NCBI GenBank assembly: GCA_035582835.1
Contig: JAYKAV010000422.1
Coordinates: 434,001 to 498,000, forward strand
Source: Phoebastria nigripes
Taxonomy: Eukaryota; Chordata; Aves; Procellariiformes; Diomedeidae
Direction of reading: 5' to 3'
Length of the DNA stretch: 64,000 nt
A model generated the notes under the pieces. It was given only the letters and a program-made list of their open reading frames with translations. It was not told where the DNA came from and made no database searches. How positions within the stretch are numbered: the first letter of the stretch is position 1; every line of letters starts with the position of its first letter. The position numbers were made by a program, and so were the translations under genes. Positions 29,101 to 40,865 of the stretch are shown in pieces.

Positions 29101-32100
29101 AGGGCCACGATATATTTTGTCAGTAGAGAGAAGGAGATGATCTGTTTTGAATTTTTATTTTAGAAGATTTAAATCTTGTGTTATTTTATATGTCTACCTC
29201 ATGACTATGGCAATATGCTATTGGTATATCTACATGGTTTATGTTTCTGTAGTGCCATGACTGTAAAACCTCTCAATAATTTTTGAGGTTCTATCTAGGA
29301 TGTTTATAAGCTCCTGAAAAACCTCTGGCTTTTCTCAGATGAGGACTGTCACACAGAATACACTAACGGGCGCTCTGTCTACTAGAGTGAAAGTTGATGC
29401 AGTCATATTAGATTCATTTAGTCTATGCCATGTTCATTTGCACTGTATGAAACATAAGAACAAAGTTTAACTGTTGATTGAAAGTACCACTTGAATGCTA
29501 TAAAGTTAGATATTAAAACATGTCTGTCTTTTTGAAATTGAATTGAAATGACTGGTTTTTCCTCTCTCTAGCTAAGATATGACAGTTCAGTCTCCACTTC
29601 TGCCTGAAGAACTGGAGACTGGGTGGACTCTTCTTTAAAAATCAAGTCTAGACATGGAGAAAAAGCTCAAATTTTATGTCAATTACATAATGCAAAAGCT
29701 CAAAATGATGATGGATTTTCCATGGTAGCTATGCCAGAGAACACTGAAAATTCCATTACGATGGGGTGTCTCTGTTGTAAGGCAAATTCACATTAGCAGT
29801 GTAAGTGCTAAGCTAAGCATGTGCACGCAGTGAATAGAAATGTAGAATACTAGTATGGATATTGAGAAGGTCCACTAAGACATCCTCCATTTCTTTTCCT
29901 CTCATAAGAAAGACTTGATATACGCATCTGATGTGGTGAACTGCTGCATTATGTCAGAACAGGATCTGTAATAAAGAATCTTATTGGCTTAAGAAATTCA
30001 AAACAGGAAATTATGAAATTTAGGAATTTTTCTAGGTTGTGGCTTCTGAGGGGAAATGATGGGGTTCTGGAGACACAAAGTAGGTCAATTTGGCCAAAAC
30101 ACTCTGCCATAGGAAATCAGTGATGAGCACATAGGCTGTAGACCTTAGGCCACTGGGCCTATGAAAGATGGGATTTTTGGTAGAAAATCCCTTAGGAGGT
30201 GACTTTCTTTCTGAACTTCAAACCCATAGAGCACCTAGAGTTTTTTTCACCAGAAAGCTTTACATAAGTGCATGATAAGCCATATCAGGTAGCATTAGAT
30301 ATACCGCTACTGTAATCTTTACCAATTATGTGATGGATATTTGCAAGTGGATGACTGCGGATATTAGTTAACTGAAGAAATACATGTCTTCAGAAACCAG
30401 GTTCTAGCTTTTGAACCTTCAGTGTCAGGTTCCAGGTGATACTCCTAAATTTGCCTCTGTATCTTTTTGTTGGTCCAAACTTTTTAGTGCAAATGACCTC
30501 CTTATAATGGGTTTGGAAACTCTGTCTGCTCTAGAGCAGAGTTGTTATGGTCTCTGTGTTTTCCAGCCAGATATACAAACCACAGATCATACAACATAAC
30601 AGGCAGCCAAATCCTTTTTGCAGTAACCTCACCAAAGAAAGTGGAACAAATTGTATGTATACTGCTCAAGTAAGCAAGTAAAAGAGAGCATTTTTTGATG
30701 GGCACATTTCAGTGCGATATTGGGCACTTGTTTGAAATGGGTTAAGAAACTTACACTGTATGTCCTCTTTATTCCAATAATTCCGTATACAAAGTTGTAT
30801 GTAATGTGCACAGAGAAGTGGTTTTTAACTGTTTCACTTCAAGGTATATGCTACACATGAACTCAAACTCAAACCACTTGAGCTCTCATGCATACAGATA
30901 TTTATTTCAAATGCCAGTACTTTAAAGGTTAAACTCTGCACGGCCCAGCACAACTGAAACAGAAGAGAAGGTGAAAACTCTCTCCCACTTTCTGAAAGTG
31001 AGTGGGAGTGCAAGGGTTCAGTTCCTCTAGGGCTGTGGATGGCGTTTCCATATTCTGTTGGAGTTTCTTGAGCAAAAATCCACCCTCTCTAAAGGTGGCA
31101 AGTCAGCTGCTCAACTGTACTGTAACCTTCAGCTCTAGGAAATATTCTGAGTCATACCAGATGCTTCTTAGAGCCCAGCGTGGGACTTCATTGTCTTCCT
31201 CAGTCATGGTTCAGCTATTTCCCCACGGAGGGATTTTAGCCAACCTTTCCATTCTCAGGACCAGAAAGAACATTTAAAGCCACAGACGCCTGTAAGGATC
31301 GAAGCACAAGATAGAAGAAGCCTACTTGGCACATTAGTACGAGAATTATTGTGAAGAAAGAAGTAGGGAAGGTTGCTGTGCTGTTTTGTTCTTAGTTTGG
31401 TTCTTCCTTCTTCCCTCCTTTTAAGTGCCTTTACCACTGCTACTACATATTCAGGGAGACTATAAATACAGCGTCAGGGTAGTGCTGTCCTGAGAACTTT
31501 AATTTTATGCAGTTTTAGAAAATGTTCCAGAATGTTTCATTGTTCATTTTACCATATTCTTGTGGGTAATGTTGGTTAAGGCAATAAAACACAATTCTGG
31601 CACAGCATGCCCTTTATATAAATGNTAAAAATACACATAGAACACTCTTTTTGGCATTTTCCAAAAGCTTTTGGATAAGACTTCTAGCAGCACGTTGTAT
31701 AGGCTTGTGGTGATATTGTGCAGCACAGTATGCTTTTTCAGAGGTCTACATGGACCTTCATTTATTCAGTGTCTGGAAAATACCATTTTTGCTTACCCTT
31801 TGTGAGGAAAGTATGGGTTCTGACTTTTTTAAAGGAGCTGGATATGCAAAGAAATCAAAATTGAATTGCTGTCTGTCTCTGCTGTGTTGGAAATTACCAA
31901 CAATAATTACCGCTTGTATTTAAAGCATCCTTTTCCCAAGTTGACTGAACTCCTCTAAATAACTGCTTTGGAAGGGTGCCTTGGCAAGGCAGGGATGGAT
32001 GTGGATATCTTGTGTGATTCTGTTTAATTATCTCCAAGTGCCAAGTCTATATCTGGAGCAGGAACAATGGCACTCAGAGTTAAATTAGGACTCTTCAATG

Positions 32101-32860
32101 CAGCTCTTGCCCTTTGTGGAGTTGTGTATTTTATAATTTCTTTCTGCTTGGCTCCATGGGGCAATACAGTCCAGGGTTGACTCAAATTTGCACAAAAATC
32201 AGGGGTTGGGATGAAATTTGAACGCGTGATTCAAATGCCTACTGCTGCAAACTCCTCCTCTGCAATCTGCCAAAAATAACTCTGATATTCTCAAGCATTA
32301 TGGCCAATGCTCTTTATAGGAATGTGATTTCCCCATGGAAAGCATATGCCTGCAGTAGATTTGCTATGCACTGCTCACCAAAGATGAGCTGCGAGTTCCC
32401 TTTCTGCTCCCACATTCTTAGGGTTTTTTTGGAGCCAGTTCAACAGTGTGGGAGTTCTTGTACCATGGGGGAGTCTCCAGTACAAAGCGTATGTATGCTG
32501 CCTGCCACTTTTTCTGGGCACTTTCCCATTTACTGGAAAAACGGGTCAGGGCACTGATGATTTAACTTTGTTATGGATGCCTTGATCAGATCCCCAATTT
32601 AAGGCAATGTTACCATTGTTATGATGTGTGGGAAAAGCACAGAGGGAGTGCAGATATAGTTACCTGGTCTTGGAAGAAACTATCCTTGAAAATGACTGCC
32701 TTTGCTGCATGAAACAGTCTGTTCCCCAGGCAAGTGCTTTGAACGAATACTCAATAGATGTAAGGGCTTCTGTGTTTTCAGCAGCCTCCGAAATTACCCT
32801 CCTCATGAGTTATTTGCTGCTTTTGCATTAATATTAGTGAATTCTGGAGAAAGAGAGAAT

Positions 32861-32888
32861 GATCTCAAGCCTCTGATCTCAAGCCTCA
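32861..32888. repeat. 14-base tandem duplication
   Basis: GATCTCAAGCCTCT at 32861-32874 is followed directly by GATCTCAAGCCTCA at 32875-32888, with one difference between the two copies. It is a small local duplication in intronic DNA. Confidence 0.9.
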
Positions 32889-33686
32889 AAGCCATAAAAA
32901 GTCTCCAGCTCTACATACCATGCTTCAATACTTCAGTAAGATTAAACATGCACATACAGACAAGAGAGAGCTTGCGATAGCAACGGCATGAGCCTTTCCA
33001 TTATACGTCTGAATATGGCTCCTCTCCTCATCTTCTTACCTTGTGAAATGACTTCTCTAGCTGGGGCCATAAATAACGGCAACTCATTGAAACTTTGTAG
33101 GAAGAACAGCCCAAAGTTTCTTGTAACAACGTAACTACTGACAGAAGCCATCAGCTTTTATTTTTCCTGTAAAGGAAGAGAAAGGAGGTCTAATTTTGGA
33201 TCAGGAAAAATAAATCCTGAGTGTTTCTGCTGAATTGTGAGCACTCTGGTGTGATTATGGGAATCCAAACTGGTTTTCGTGTAGAGTATGGCTATTTTCA
33301 TAACCAGTGCTAAATTAGGCCAAGCTTGTACTAAAACTCTGATTTGGCGTACCCAATAAGAAGTTATCCCAAGAAGTCTGTCTCACAGGATGGTGGGGCT
33401 GGAAGTTAATCCTCCTTTCCAGGCAGATGACCCTTCAGGCTTTGGAGTCTGCAAGTGCACAGCTTATCCCAAGTATAGAGGACAATCCCCTTCACTGCCT
33501 GATGCCTCTTCACATACATAAAATCTATGTAGTCATGCACTATCTCTAATTGCTTTTGTAAAGTCTGTTGAGACCTACTGGTGGAAAGAGGAAGATGTTA
33601 GTGTTTTCTGTCTGCATAGAGCCACTTCTTGAAGGTACCAAAAGGTTTGAAAAATGCACTGCATCACACTCCTGTTGTGAAATGTG

Positions 33687-33700
33687 AAAAAAAAAAAAAT
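33687..33700. repeat. Poly(A) run
   Basis: About thirteen consecutive A bases in the intron. I see no upstream retroposed body that would make it a SINE or processed pseudogene tail. Confidence 0.85.
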
Positions 33701-35339
33701 GCAAAAAGAAATAGTCCCTCCTAAAATGTCTGGTTCTGGTTATGGATTTGTGTGTGCTGCAAAGGAAAAGGAACTGCTGATGTTCAGCAAGTGAACATCT
33801 GCAATTTCAATCCCACGTGGCATGGACTAAGGCTGTAGGCTTCGTTGCTGTGATCTTTTCTTCTTCTTCTTTTTAATAGTGCATGTAGCACAGGACTGGG
33901 TTCTTTGCCCTTTGTGGGACTTGGAGACTTTCCATGGTTTAATGTGAAAAAGGGCTGTTGCTGAAGGAGTGTACTCATCCAGTTCGCTTTGAAAATGTGG
34001 CAGCAGAGTGTGTGTGCGTTTGTCTCCTTCAAGGGTGTGTCCCACAGCTGCCGGATGCCTTCACTTTCATGGATTTCCCCTTGCAACAGTTTGTGATTAT
34101 ACACACCCAATTAGCGCCATCTCTGACACACACCCTGCAGGCAGCATAGACAGCATCAAAAGGAATCACAGCGAGGCACTTCGTACCAGTTGAGGACTGA
34201 GAGGATGGCTGTGCTCTGGTGTTTATTTGGAGCAGGGACTCCAGATAAAGTGCACCATCACAACCGAATATTTTTTAGAAATGTAAATATGTCCTTAAAA
34301 GAAATGTAATTTTCTTTTGGACCACAACATCATTGCATCTCTATATGATTTCACTGAGGGCAGAGCTAAGGCTGCCTGAAGTACCTTGTGTGTATTTCCA
34401 TAGCTAGTAAAATGGCTTCATTTTATAAGTAACTTGCACTGCAGCCTTCCTGTGGGATTATTTCTATCTGACTGTAATGTTTTGATGTTTAAGCTTCTGA
34501 TAAGTATTCTCAATTTTACTTCATTTAAGCAAATGTTTTGGTCTTGGTAAAGAGTCACAATACCCTGGAAGACCCAAAGTCTCCATCTGTGTGCAGTATG
34601 GTAACTTGTCAGTACAGGTTCATTATTGGCATAATTCCAAAGTTTTACTAAAAATGTATTTTTCTATTGTTTGAACAGTCCAGTCAGATTAGAGTACAGA
34701 TAAGACTCTGCATACATGCAGTTAGTGTCACCAAATCTATTTATCAGATTCAAAGGAGGAATGAAGAGGAGGCAGAATCTGGGGTAGCAGAGAATAATTT
34801 TTGAAATGTATCAATCACTGGAGAGGGTAAAAAAAAAAAAAACTACGGGCATGCCAAAGATTTTTGCAAGGGGAAAGGATTAGGACAGCACACAAGAATC
34901 AGCTTTTAAATTTACCTAGTGAAGCATTCCGTAATAGCCCTCCAATACCACTGTAACAACAATAACTGTGAGAAATGTAATTAAATGCAAGAAGTAAAAA
35001 TGTTTTGAAAAAAATACAGACCCAAAGTCAAAGCTTGCCCATGGGCCATCGCCAGCTCCCCTTCACTAGCCAGCCCCCAGAGGACTGACATCTTTTGCTT
35101 CCACGTCCTTTCCCAGAACTGCCCTTTGACTCTTGCAGTGGCTATCAAACAAACCACGTACCTGCTCTCTGCTGATTTCAGAAGTGATATAAAAAGACGC
35201 CTCTCCCCCAACTGCCAATCCATCTAACTACAATTGATATTAATGCATTAAACTTGCCAGCAAGGAATTTCATTAGGAAAAAAAAGGTTTTATTTTGATT
35301 GACTAGGCTTGGCAGCTGTGGATATAGTTTCCTTTACTC

Positions 35340-35545
35340 TCATTTTTCATTTAACCTTAATTAATTAATTAATTCAACCTTACAAATAATTAGCAATTGT
35401 GATTCATTAATAAAACCACTGCAATCTGATGATTGCTCCTCAGCCAAGCCTAGGGCTTGAGCCCAGCAGCTGTCACCACGATTAAACACTTCAGGAAAAT
35501 AAAAATTACACAAGTAATTAGGTGTGTAATGAATCAGAGGATTGT
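35340..35545. promoter_or_regulatory. Candidate conserved element: homeodomain-motif cluster
   Basis: This stretch is unusually dense in TAAT/ATTA cores. It has a (TTAA)-type run TTAATTAATTAATTAATT at 35357-35374, then AATAATTAGCAATTG, TTCATTAATAAAACC, and near the end AAGTAATTAG and GTAATGAATC. Complex AT-rich segments alternate with balanced sequence rather than being simple repeat. This is the texture of many vertebrate developmental enhancers bound by homeodomain factors. The call is inference, since conservation and activity cannot be judged from one genome. Confidence 0.35.
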
Positions 35546-38356
35546 TTGTGTTGCACATGGCATGCTACCTTCCTTAGTGGACACCCATGCTGAACACTGT
35601 AGCAAAGAGTGCTGATCCCAGCCAAAGTGGACATGTTTCACTCTGGAGCCTGTCTGGATGTCCAAGGCCATTTCAATGTCAAGGGCTAATGGCGTCGCGT
35701 CACTCGTGCATGTAGGGGCTAAACCCTCTGCACCCTCAAAGTGTGTGGCTGCCCTCCTGCAGACTGGGAATGGTGCCCTGGCCTCTCTAATCCCCCAGAC
35801 CATGCCCAGGCTTTGTCAGGGTGAGTGCTAGCCTTGCCATGAATGTGTTAATGATTAAAAAGACTGGGTGATTGACAGTGAGCCTGGAGATTTCCTGACC
35901 TGATGCGAGCACCTGAGGTAGCTGTAGGTGCATTGACTCAGTGCAGGCGGTGGCGTCCCCCTCTGAGTGATGGTAAAAAAAGTGTATTTATGCTCTAAAA
36001 AGCAGAGGAAGTACCTCAGGTTTAGGATTTCTTAATTTCTAAGGCAGGAAGTTGGTAAACACGAAGCCAACCTGGCACTGGCAAGCATCCCTAAACATCG
36101 CGGGCATTAATAATAACTAAATCTGAGTGGAGAGCAGTAAAATGTGATTGATAAAGGAGGCTAGCACAGAAACAAAAAGATGATGAAATGGTATCTTTAT
36201 AATGGACTCTATCTGTGGAGATTATTACAGACTCTCTTTGTGATAATAATTTCCTGCAGTAGCAAACAAGCATCTACTTCACTGTAAAATGAGACATATA
36301 CCTCCTAACTGGTGTGGGGTATATGGAGCAGTGCCTGCTGCAGGGATGCTAGCAAGAGATCACAAACACATTGTGGCCAAAGGAAACAGTGTAAAGTTAT
36401 TTAGTGTGTCACGTAAAAAGGTGACCCTTTGTGCTTATAGAAGGTCTTTTATCAGCTAACAACGTCAAACAATGCCAAGGATGTTGTGCTAATCTGTTCC
36501 TTGCAGCCTGTCGGCTGTGATACCCATACAGCAACATCTGTTACTGGGAAAGATGTAAAGGGACCTACCGCAGAACTAAAGCGAAATAAAATTACATTGT
36601 CCCTAGAAAGTAAAGTTATTTCAAATGAAAACCACTGGTCTGTAAATACAAATATGTTACATATTTGATCCAAAGCAATTCTGTTTATCCATAGTACGTA
36701 TATATCAGTAAATGCAGGACAGGTAACCTTTTTACATTAGCACTTTGTTGCTTATTTGTCACAGTGAATTTTTAGGTAGTTTCATGTTGGTGGTCCTCTG
36801 AGAGTAAAATGATTAAAAGCTCATGGAAATGTCAAGCAGAACTGTGAGGTTTAACCATAGGAATGGTCACTGAAATAGCCAGCGACTTTGGCAAGGGGAA
36901 ATACTCCTCTTTAAGGGGCACTGTTGGATATGCAGAAACAAGCTTGTCTGTGTTTGAAGGACCACTAATCCTCTCTCCTAGTTTTGAATAAAGGGTTCCC
37001 AATGACTCTAAAGCATTGTATGGGTATTAGGGCTCCTGATTACTTTGACTGAGGTGCTTGCACCTTTTCCAAGCTATTACCTATTCAGCTATGGGGAAAG
37101 TTTCTGGAAAATTAAGCCTATATCCATTCTTTTCCTATAGGCAATTGAATTTTTAGTCCACAGCAAAAGCAATTAACATGGAGAGCTCATTTTTTACTTC
37201 AGCCCTTGGTCTTTCTGGAGGATTTGTGCCTCTCACAAACATTGCCTTGTCCTCTCAGGAACAGAGAAGTCCCTGAACATGCATGGAGCAGGGGGCTCTT
37301 GCCCATTGACACCCAAGGTGCGTGCACAGAGCACCCTCAGTGGAAAGCAGAGAAACTGAGGGCATGATTTTCAGAGGGACGAGTATGTCTTCCGCGCACC
37401 TTGTCCCTGCCTTCTAATGATTCCACTCAGAGCAGTAGATACTCGCCATTTCCGAATTTGCATTGCTGCATTTGCAGACGCGTCTAAGCATTTTGCTTAT
37501 GCAGAAACTGCCGACTGCAAATCCGCTGGCTCTTGCCAGTTATATTTTAGGTCTGTGCCAAATGGGCACATGTTCTGGATGAGCTAACTTGAAATATAGT
37601 GGTGACATACGCAGTAGCAGTTTCACTTAGGGCCATGTTAGCAGCTTTGCTCCCTGCCATGTTTTGTAGTGATTCCATCTTATGCAATGGAAGAAGATGG
37701 TGGTATTAACAAGTGCCTCGGGGATTTCCTAGCATGAGAACTGCTCAGTTATGCTGCATCACCCCTGCTCCTTTGGAGTCTCTTAAAGTCTGGCATTTAG
37801 TAGTGATGCTGCTGAGAAAACACGCATATAGCTATTTTGTGGCCTTCAAAGCAGGGAGAGGCTGGGGGGTAACCTGGAGAGAAGGCACCATTTCTCATCC
37901 CTTGCATGGAAGGGCATGTGCTCATTACCTGCAGAAGTCATCCACTTAACACTGCTGCTATTATTATTGGTAAAATTATTAAATTATTACTTTCCAGGGA
38001 ATAAGAAAGAAGTCTTTATCTTGTGTTGACACAAAATCGTTGCAAAAATGGAGTTTGCCTTCTCCCACAGTGGTCCCGGTCCTTTCTGCCTGATGCTTCT
38101 TGGGTCTTCTTACCTCCCTGTTTCTGTGTGGTTCTCTCCCTGGTGCTTTTGAGACTTCTCTGCATCAGAGCAGCACATCAAAAAAGAGATGAGCCCTTGG
38201 GATGTGACAGCAGAGACACGTTTAACTTCCTTGCCGTTTAGCACAAGTTGCTGTGGCATTGAATTTCATGTGACTGGAAAGTAAACAACTCCAAACCTCG
38301 GACAGGTATCTGCTAAAGCTTTCCTTGCTTATTTGTTTTGGGTCTTTGTTCTGCAG

Positions 38357-38487
38357 GTCCTGTGTGACAGACATGTGCGAGTGCCCGGTCCATAAAAACT
38401 GCTACTGTGAGTCATTCCTGGCGTATGCCCGAGCCTGTCAGAGGGAAGGGTTGAAAGTCCAGTGGGTACCGGAGCAGAACTGTGCAG
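38357..38487 (+). CDS. BMPER: BMPER exon: C8 cysteine region
   Basis: A 131-base internal exon. The first G completes the Arg codon split by the previous intron, then the frame reads [20 protein letters not shown] and onward through ACQREG to EQNCA. Seven cysteines in 43 codons fit the C8 region that follows a VWD domain and is stabilised by disulfides. The acceptor is tttgttctgcag and the donor is CAG|gtaagc, both strong. The last base is the first base of an Ala codon (phase 1), which matches the terminal exon exactly. No disruption is seen. Confidence 0.96.
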
Positions 38488-39529
38488 GTAAGCGTTTTGG
38501 GACTGCTTCTTTGTAAGCCAGTGAATAGGCTACTACCCTTTTACTGGTGGAGGAGGATCAAAAATGAACCGGCTAGAAAGGACTGGGATTGCACCAGCAG
38601 GGAAGCTGCATTCTGAGTTATGGAGAAAGACCTTACCAGGAAAGATTTTCAACCATCAAATATTAAAATGTTTATTTCGCTGCAAAACTTTTCACCTCTA
38701 ATGCCACCTATCTTAATTTTATGTACTTCCAGGAAGAAGTACATGCCTTTTTCTTTCAGGATATGTAAACTGTTGATTACAGATAATGTTTAAAATCCTT
38801 TGACCTCCTGTTAAAGCATAGTTATGTTTCCAGAGACAACATGTGTATATGATTGCAGTAGGTTCAACAAGGGAAGAAGAGAGAATGTATTTAATGGGAA
38901 TATTAAAATGCAAGCCTGCATTAATTTTGGTACTTGGACCAGATTCCCCGTGTGATTGGGACTGCATTAATTGCAAGTAATTGTGAGTAATTGTTTCCAT
39001 GAGAAGTGGTAGCCTGTGGTCATGGGCAGTTGAAGTAAAATGCAATATTGCAGATGAATATTTCCCCTGATGATGGTCTCATTAATTTTGGACATTCTAT
39101 AATGGCATCGATTTGCCTGGAAATGTATTCAGATTTATGTAAAGCAATTGACAGTAGTTGGAAAAAAAAATGAGAGAAGGATACTCAGTGCTGGTCAAAG
39201 AGCTATTACCCTGTGGTCCATTTTGGTGATTGTGTGTGGCTCAGGGTCTACTCTCTCAACTTCAATTTCCTTTTCTATTGAAGGCACGATAGCAGGGATG
39301 GGTGAGTGACAGAGCAAATTACATTGGATTGACTGTTCCCAAAAGGCTCATTTTTTTTCTTACAAAGGAACAGAACAATCCAAACAGGGTGTCACTAAGT
39401 GAAAGCCCTATTCAAGGATGTGGTCTCAGACAGCACTAATAACGTATGTAATTTTAATCTATTGATCTGGTAGCAGATCCATGCAGAACCTGAAACAAGC
39501 ATCCTGACTTTTTTTTTTTTTTATTTGAC

Positions 39530-39620
39530 CAAAGCACTTCAGACTGAGACGTCACTGTGGCAGATGCTGTAAAAAGAATAAAAACTCCAGTCCCTGCCTT
39601 AAGGAGTTTATACAAGTGTT
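39530..39620. repeat. Possible ancient interspersed-repeat fragment
   Basis: The phrase 'agtccctgccttaaggagtttataca' resembles a motif I have seen in old mammalian and amniote repeats ('tccctgccctcaaggagcttaca'). The family cannot be named by eye. It follows a poly(T) run and is intronic. Confidence 0.3.
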
Positions 39621-40520
39621 GGCATATCACGACTTAACTAATTGAGGCTTCTTTTCACAATTTTTTCTGGCATTTTACCAAAGACAAGAAAAGTTTCTGA
39701 GGCAAAAACAGTCCTTGAGTGAAAATTATGAAGGAATTTAAACACACATCTTCCATTAAAGCTAATGAAAGAAGTGTTTAAATCCACCCGAATTTTTTAA
39801 TCTCAGTGCAGACTTCTAGAGGGAAAGGGGAAATCTTGTTAAGCAGAAAATATAGATAAGCTGTATATGGTCAAGTACCCTCAAAACACTGACTTAAGCA
39901 TCCAACGTCAAACAAGTAGCACCATCTTTTACAGGAAATCTTATGGTGAGCATTAAATTAAAGTGCATCTGCTGCACTCCATATGTTACCAGTGGCCAGC
40001 ATCAAGATTTTAATCTTTAACTTACTTTTTTCTCCCCAAAACTTGTAGTTACAATTATTGTGTCCTAATTACGGATAAAAGTTCCTGGGTATGAAACAAT
40101 ATATCTGTAATAAAACTTTAGTGTTCTGTGACTTTCATTTCCTGCTTGACATTTCATAGCTGGTGGGATACTTGGAAGAGCTGTGTTCTGATGAAAATGG
40201 AGTATACTTATTAGTAAAGTCAGGTTTTAATTATTCTTTTGTGTGTTATAAAACCAGATCTTGTGTGGTTGCCAGTTCCTCTACCCTGACTGCTGTACGC
40301 TTAGCTCATTTTTATAATCTTTAGAAAGCTTGTGTTGTCTGGAGGGCCAGCCAAACAGGATGCTCAGGAGGCTGAATTAAATGTCCTGTTCCCTACATGT
40401 TCTTCCTCCTCCCCCAGTGCGGTAGTGTATCCTCCTCTAAGTCCTCCACGAAATACTGCTGCTCAAGGTTTGCTGTCCTTTGAGGTTGGCTCGGTAAGGG
40501 GAATGTCAGCTGTCATTTAA

Positions 40521-40865
40521 CTGGAGGGGTGAAGAGAAGAAGCTAATGAGTAAGGAAAATGGTTAGGGTAGGAAAGGGTTGGTGAGATCCGTACGGGAAC
40601 TGAGAGGGTTTGGAAAGGAATATGGGTTTCCACGGGAAGTAGTGGGGAGTGAGACCTGTTAGGATGGGCACAGGAAGAAATATGATGTGTGAAGGAGAAG
40701 AAAAAAACCAGGAGAGCCACTGTAAGGGAAAGAAGAAATGAGAAAGTGATACGTGTGAGAGGGAAAACAAAGGATACAAATGGAAGGAAGAGGTTTGAAA
40801 AGGAAAGGAGATAGAAAAAAGATATTTTTTAGCCCAAGAAAGGCTAAGCAAGCAGTTTATAAAGT
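40521..40865 (+). repeat. Long purine-biased tract
   Basis: About 345 bases with a strong and sustained excess of A and G on the + strand, made of irregular AGGAA, GGAGA and GGGAA units rather than a fixed repeat. The minus strand therefore stays open for 108 codons with a Ser/Phe/Leu/Pro-rich product. I treat that ORF as a by-product of composition. Confidence 0.8.

Noticed and set aside
31625..31625. Isolated N calls as signs of gaps or breakpoints
   Set aside because: They are single bases scattered through the window with intact flanks, more like ambiguous or heterozygous calls than assembly joins.
33375..33480. Possible CR1 LINE fragment ('cacaggatggtggggctggaag')
   Set aside because: Only a short phrase resembles CR1; the rest does not follow the element, so it is too weak to call.
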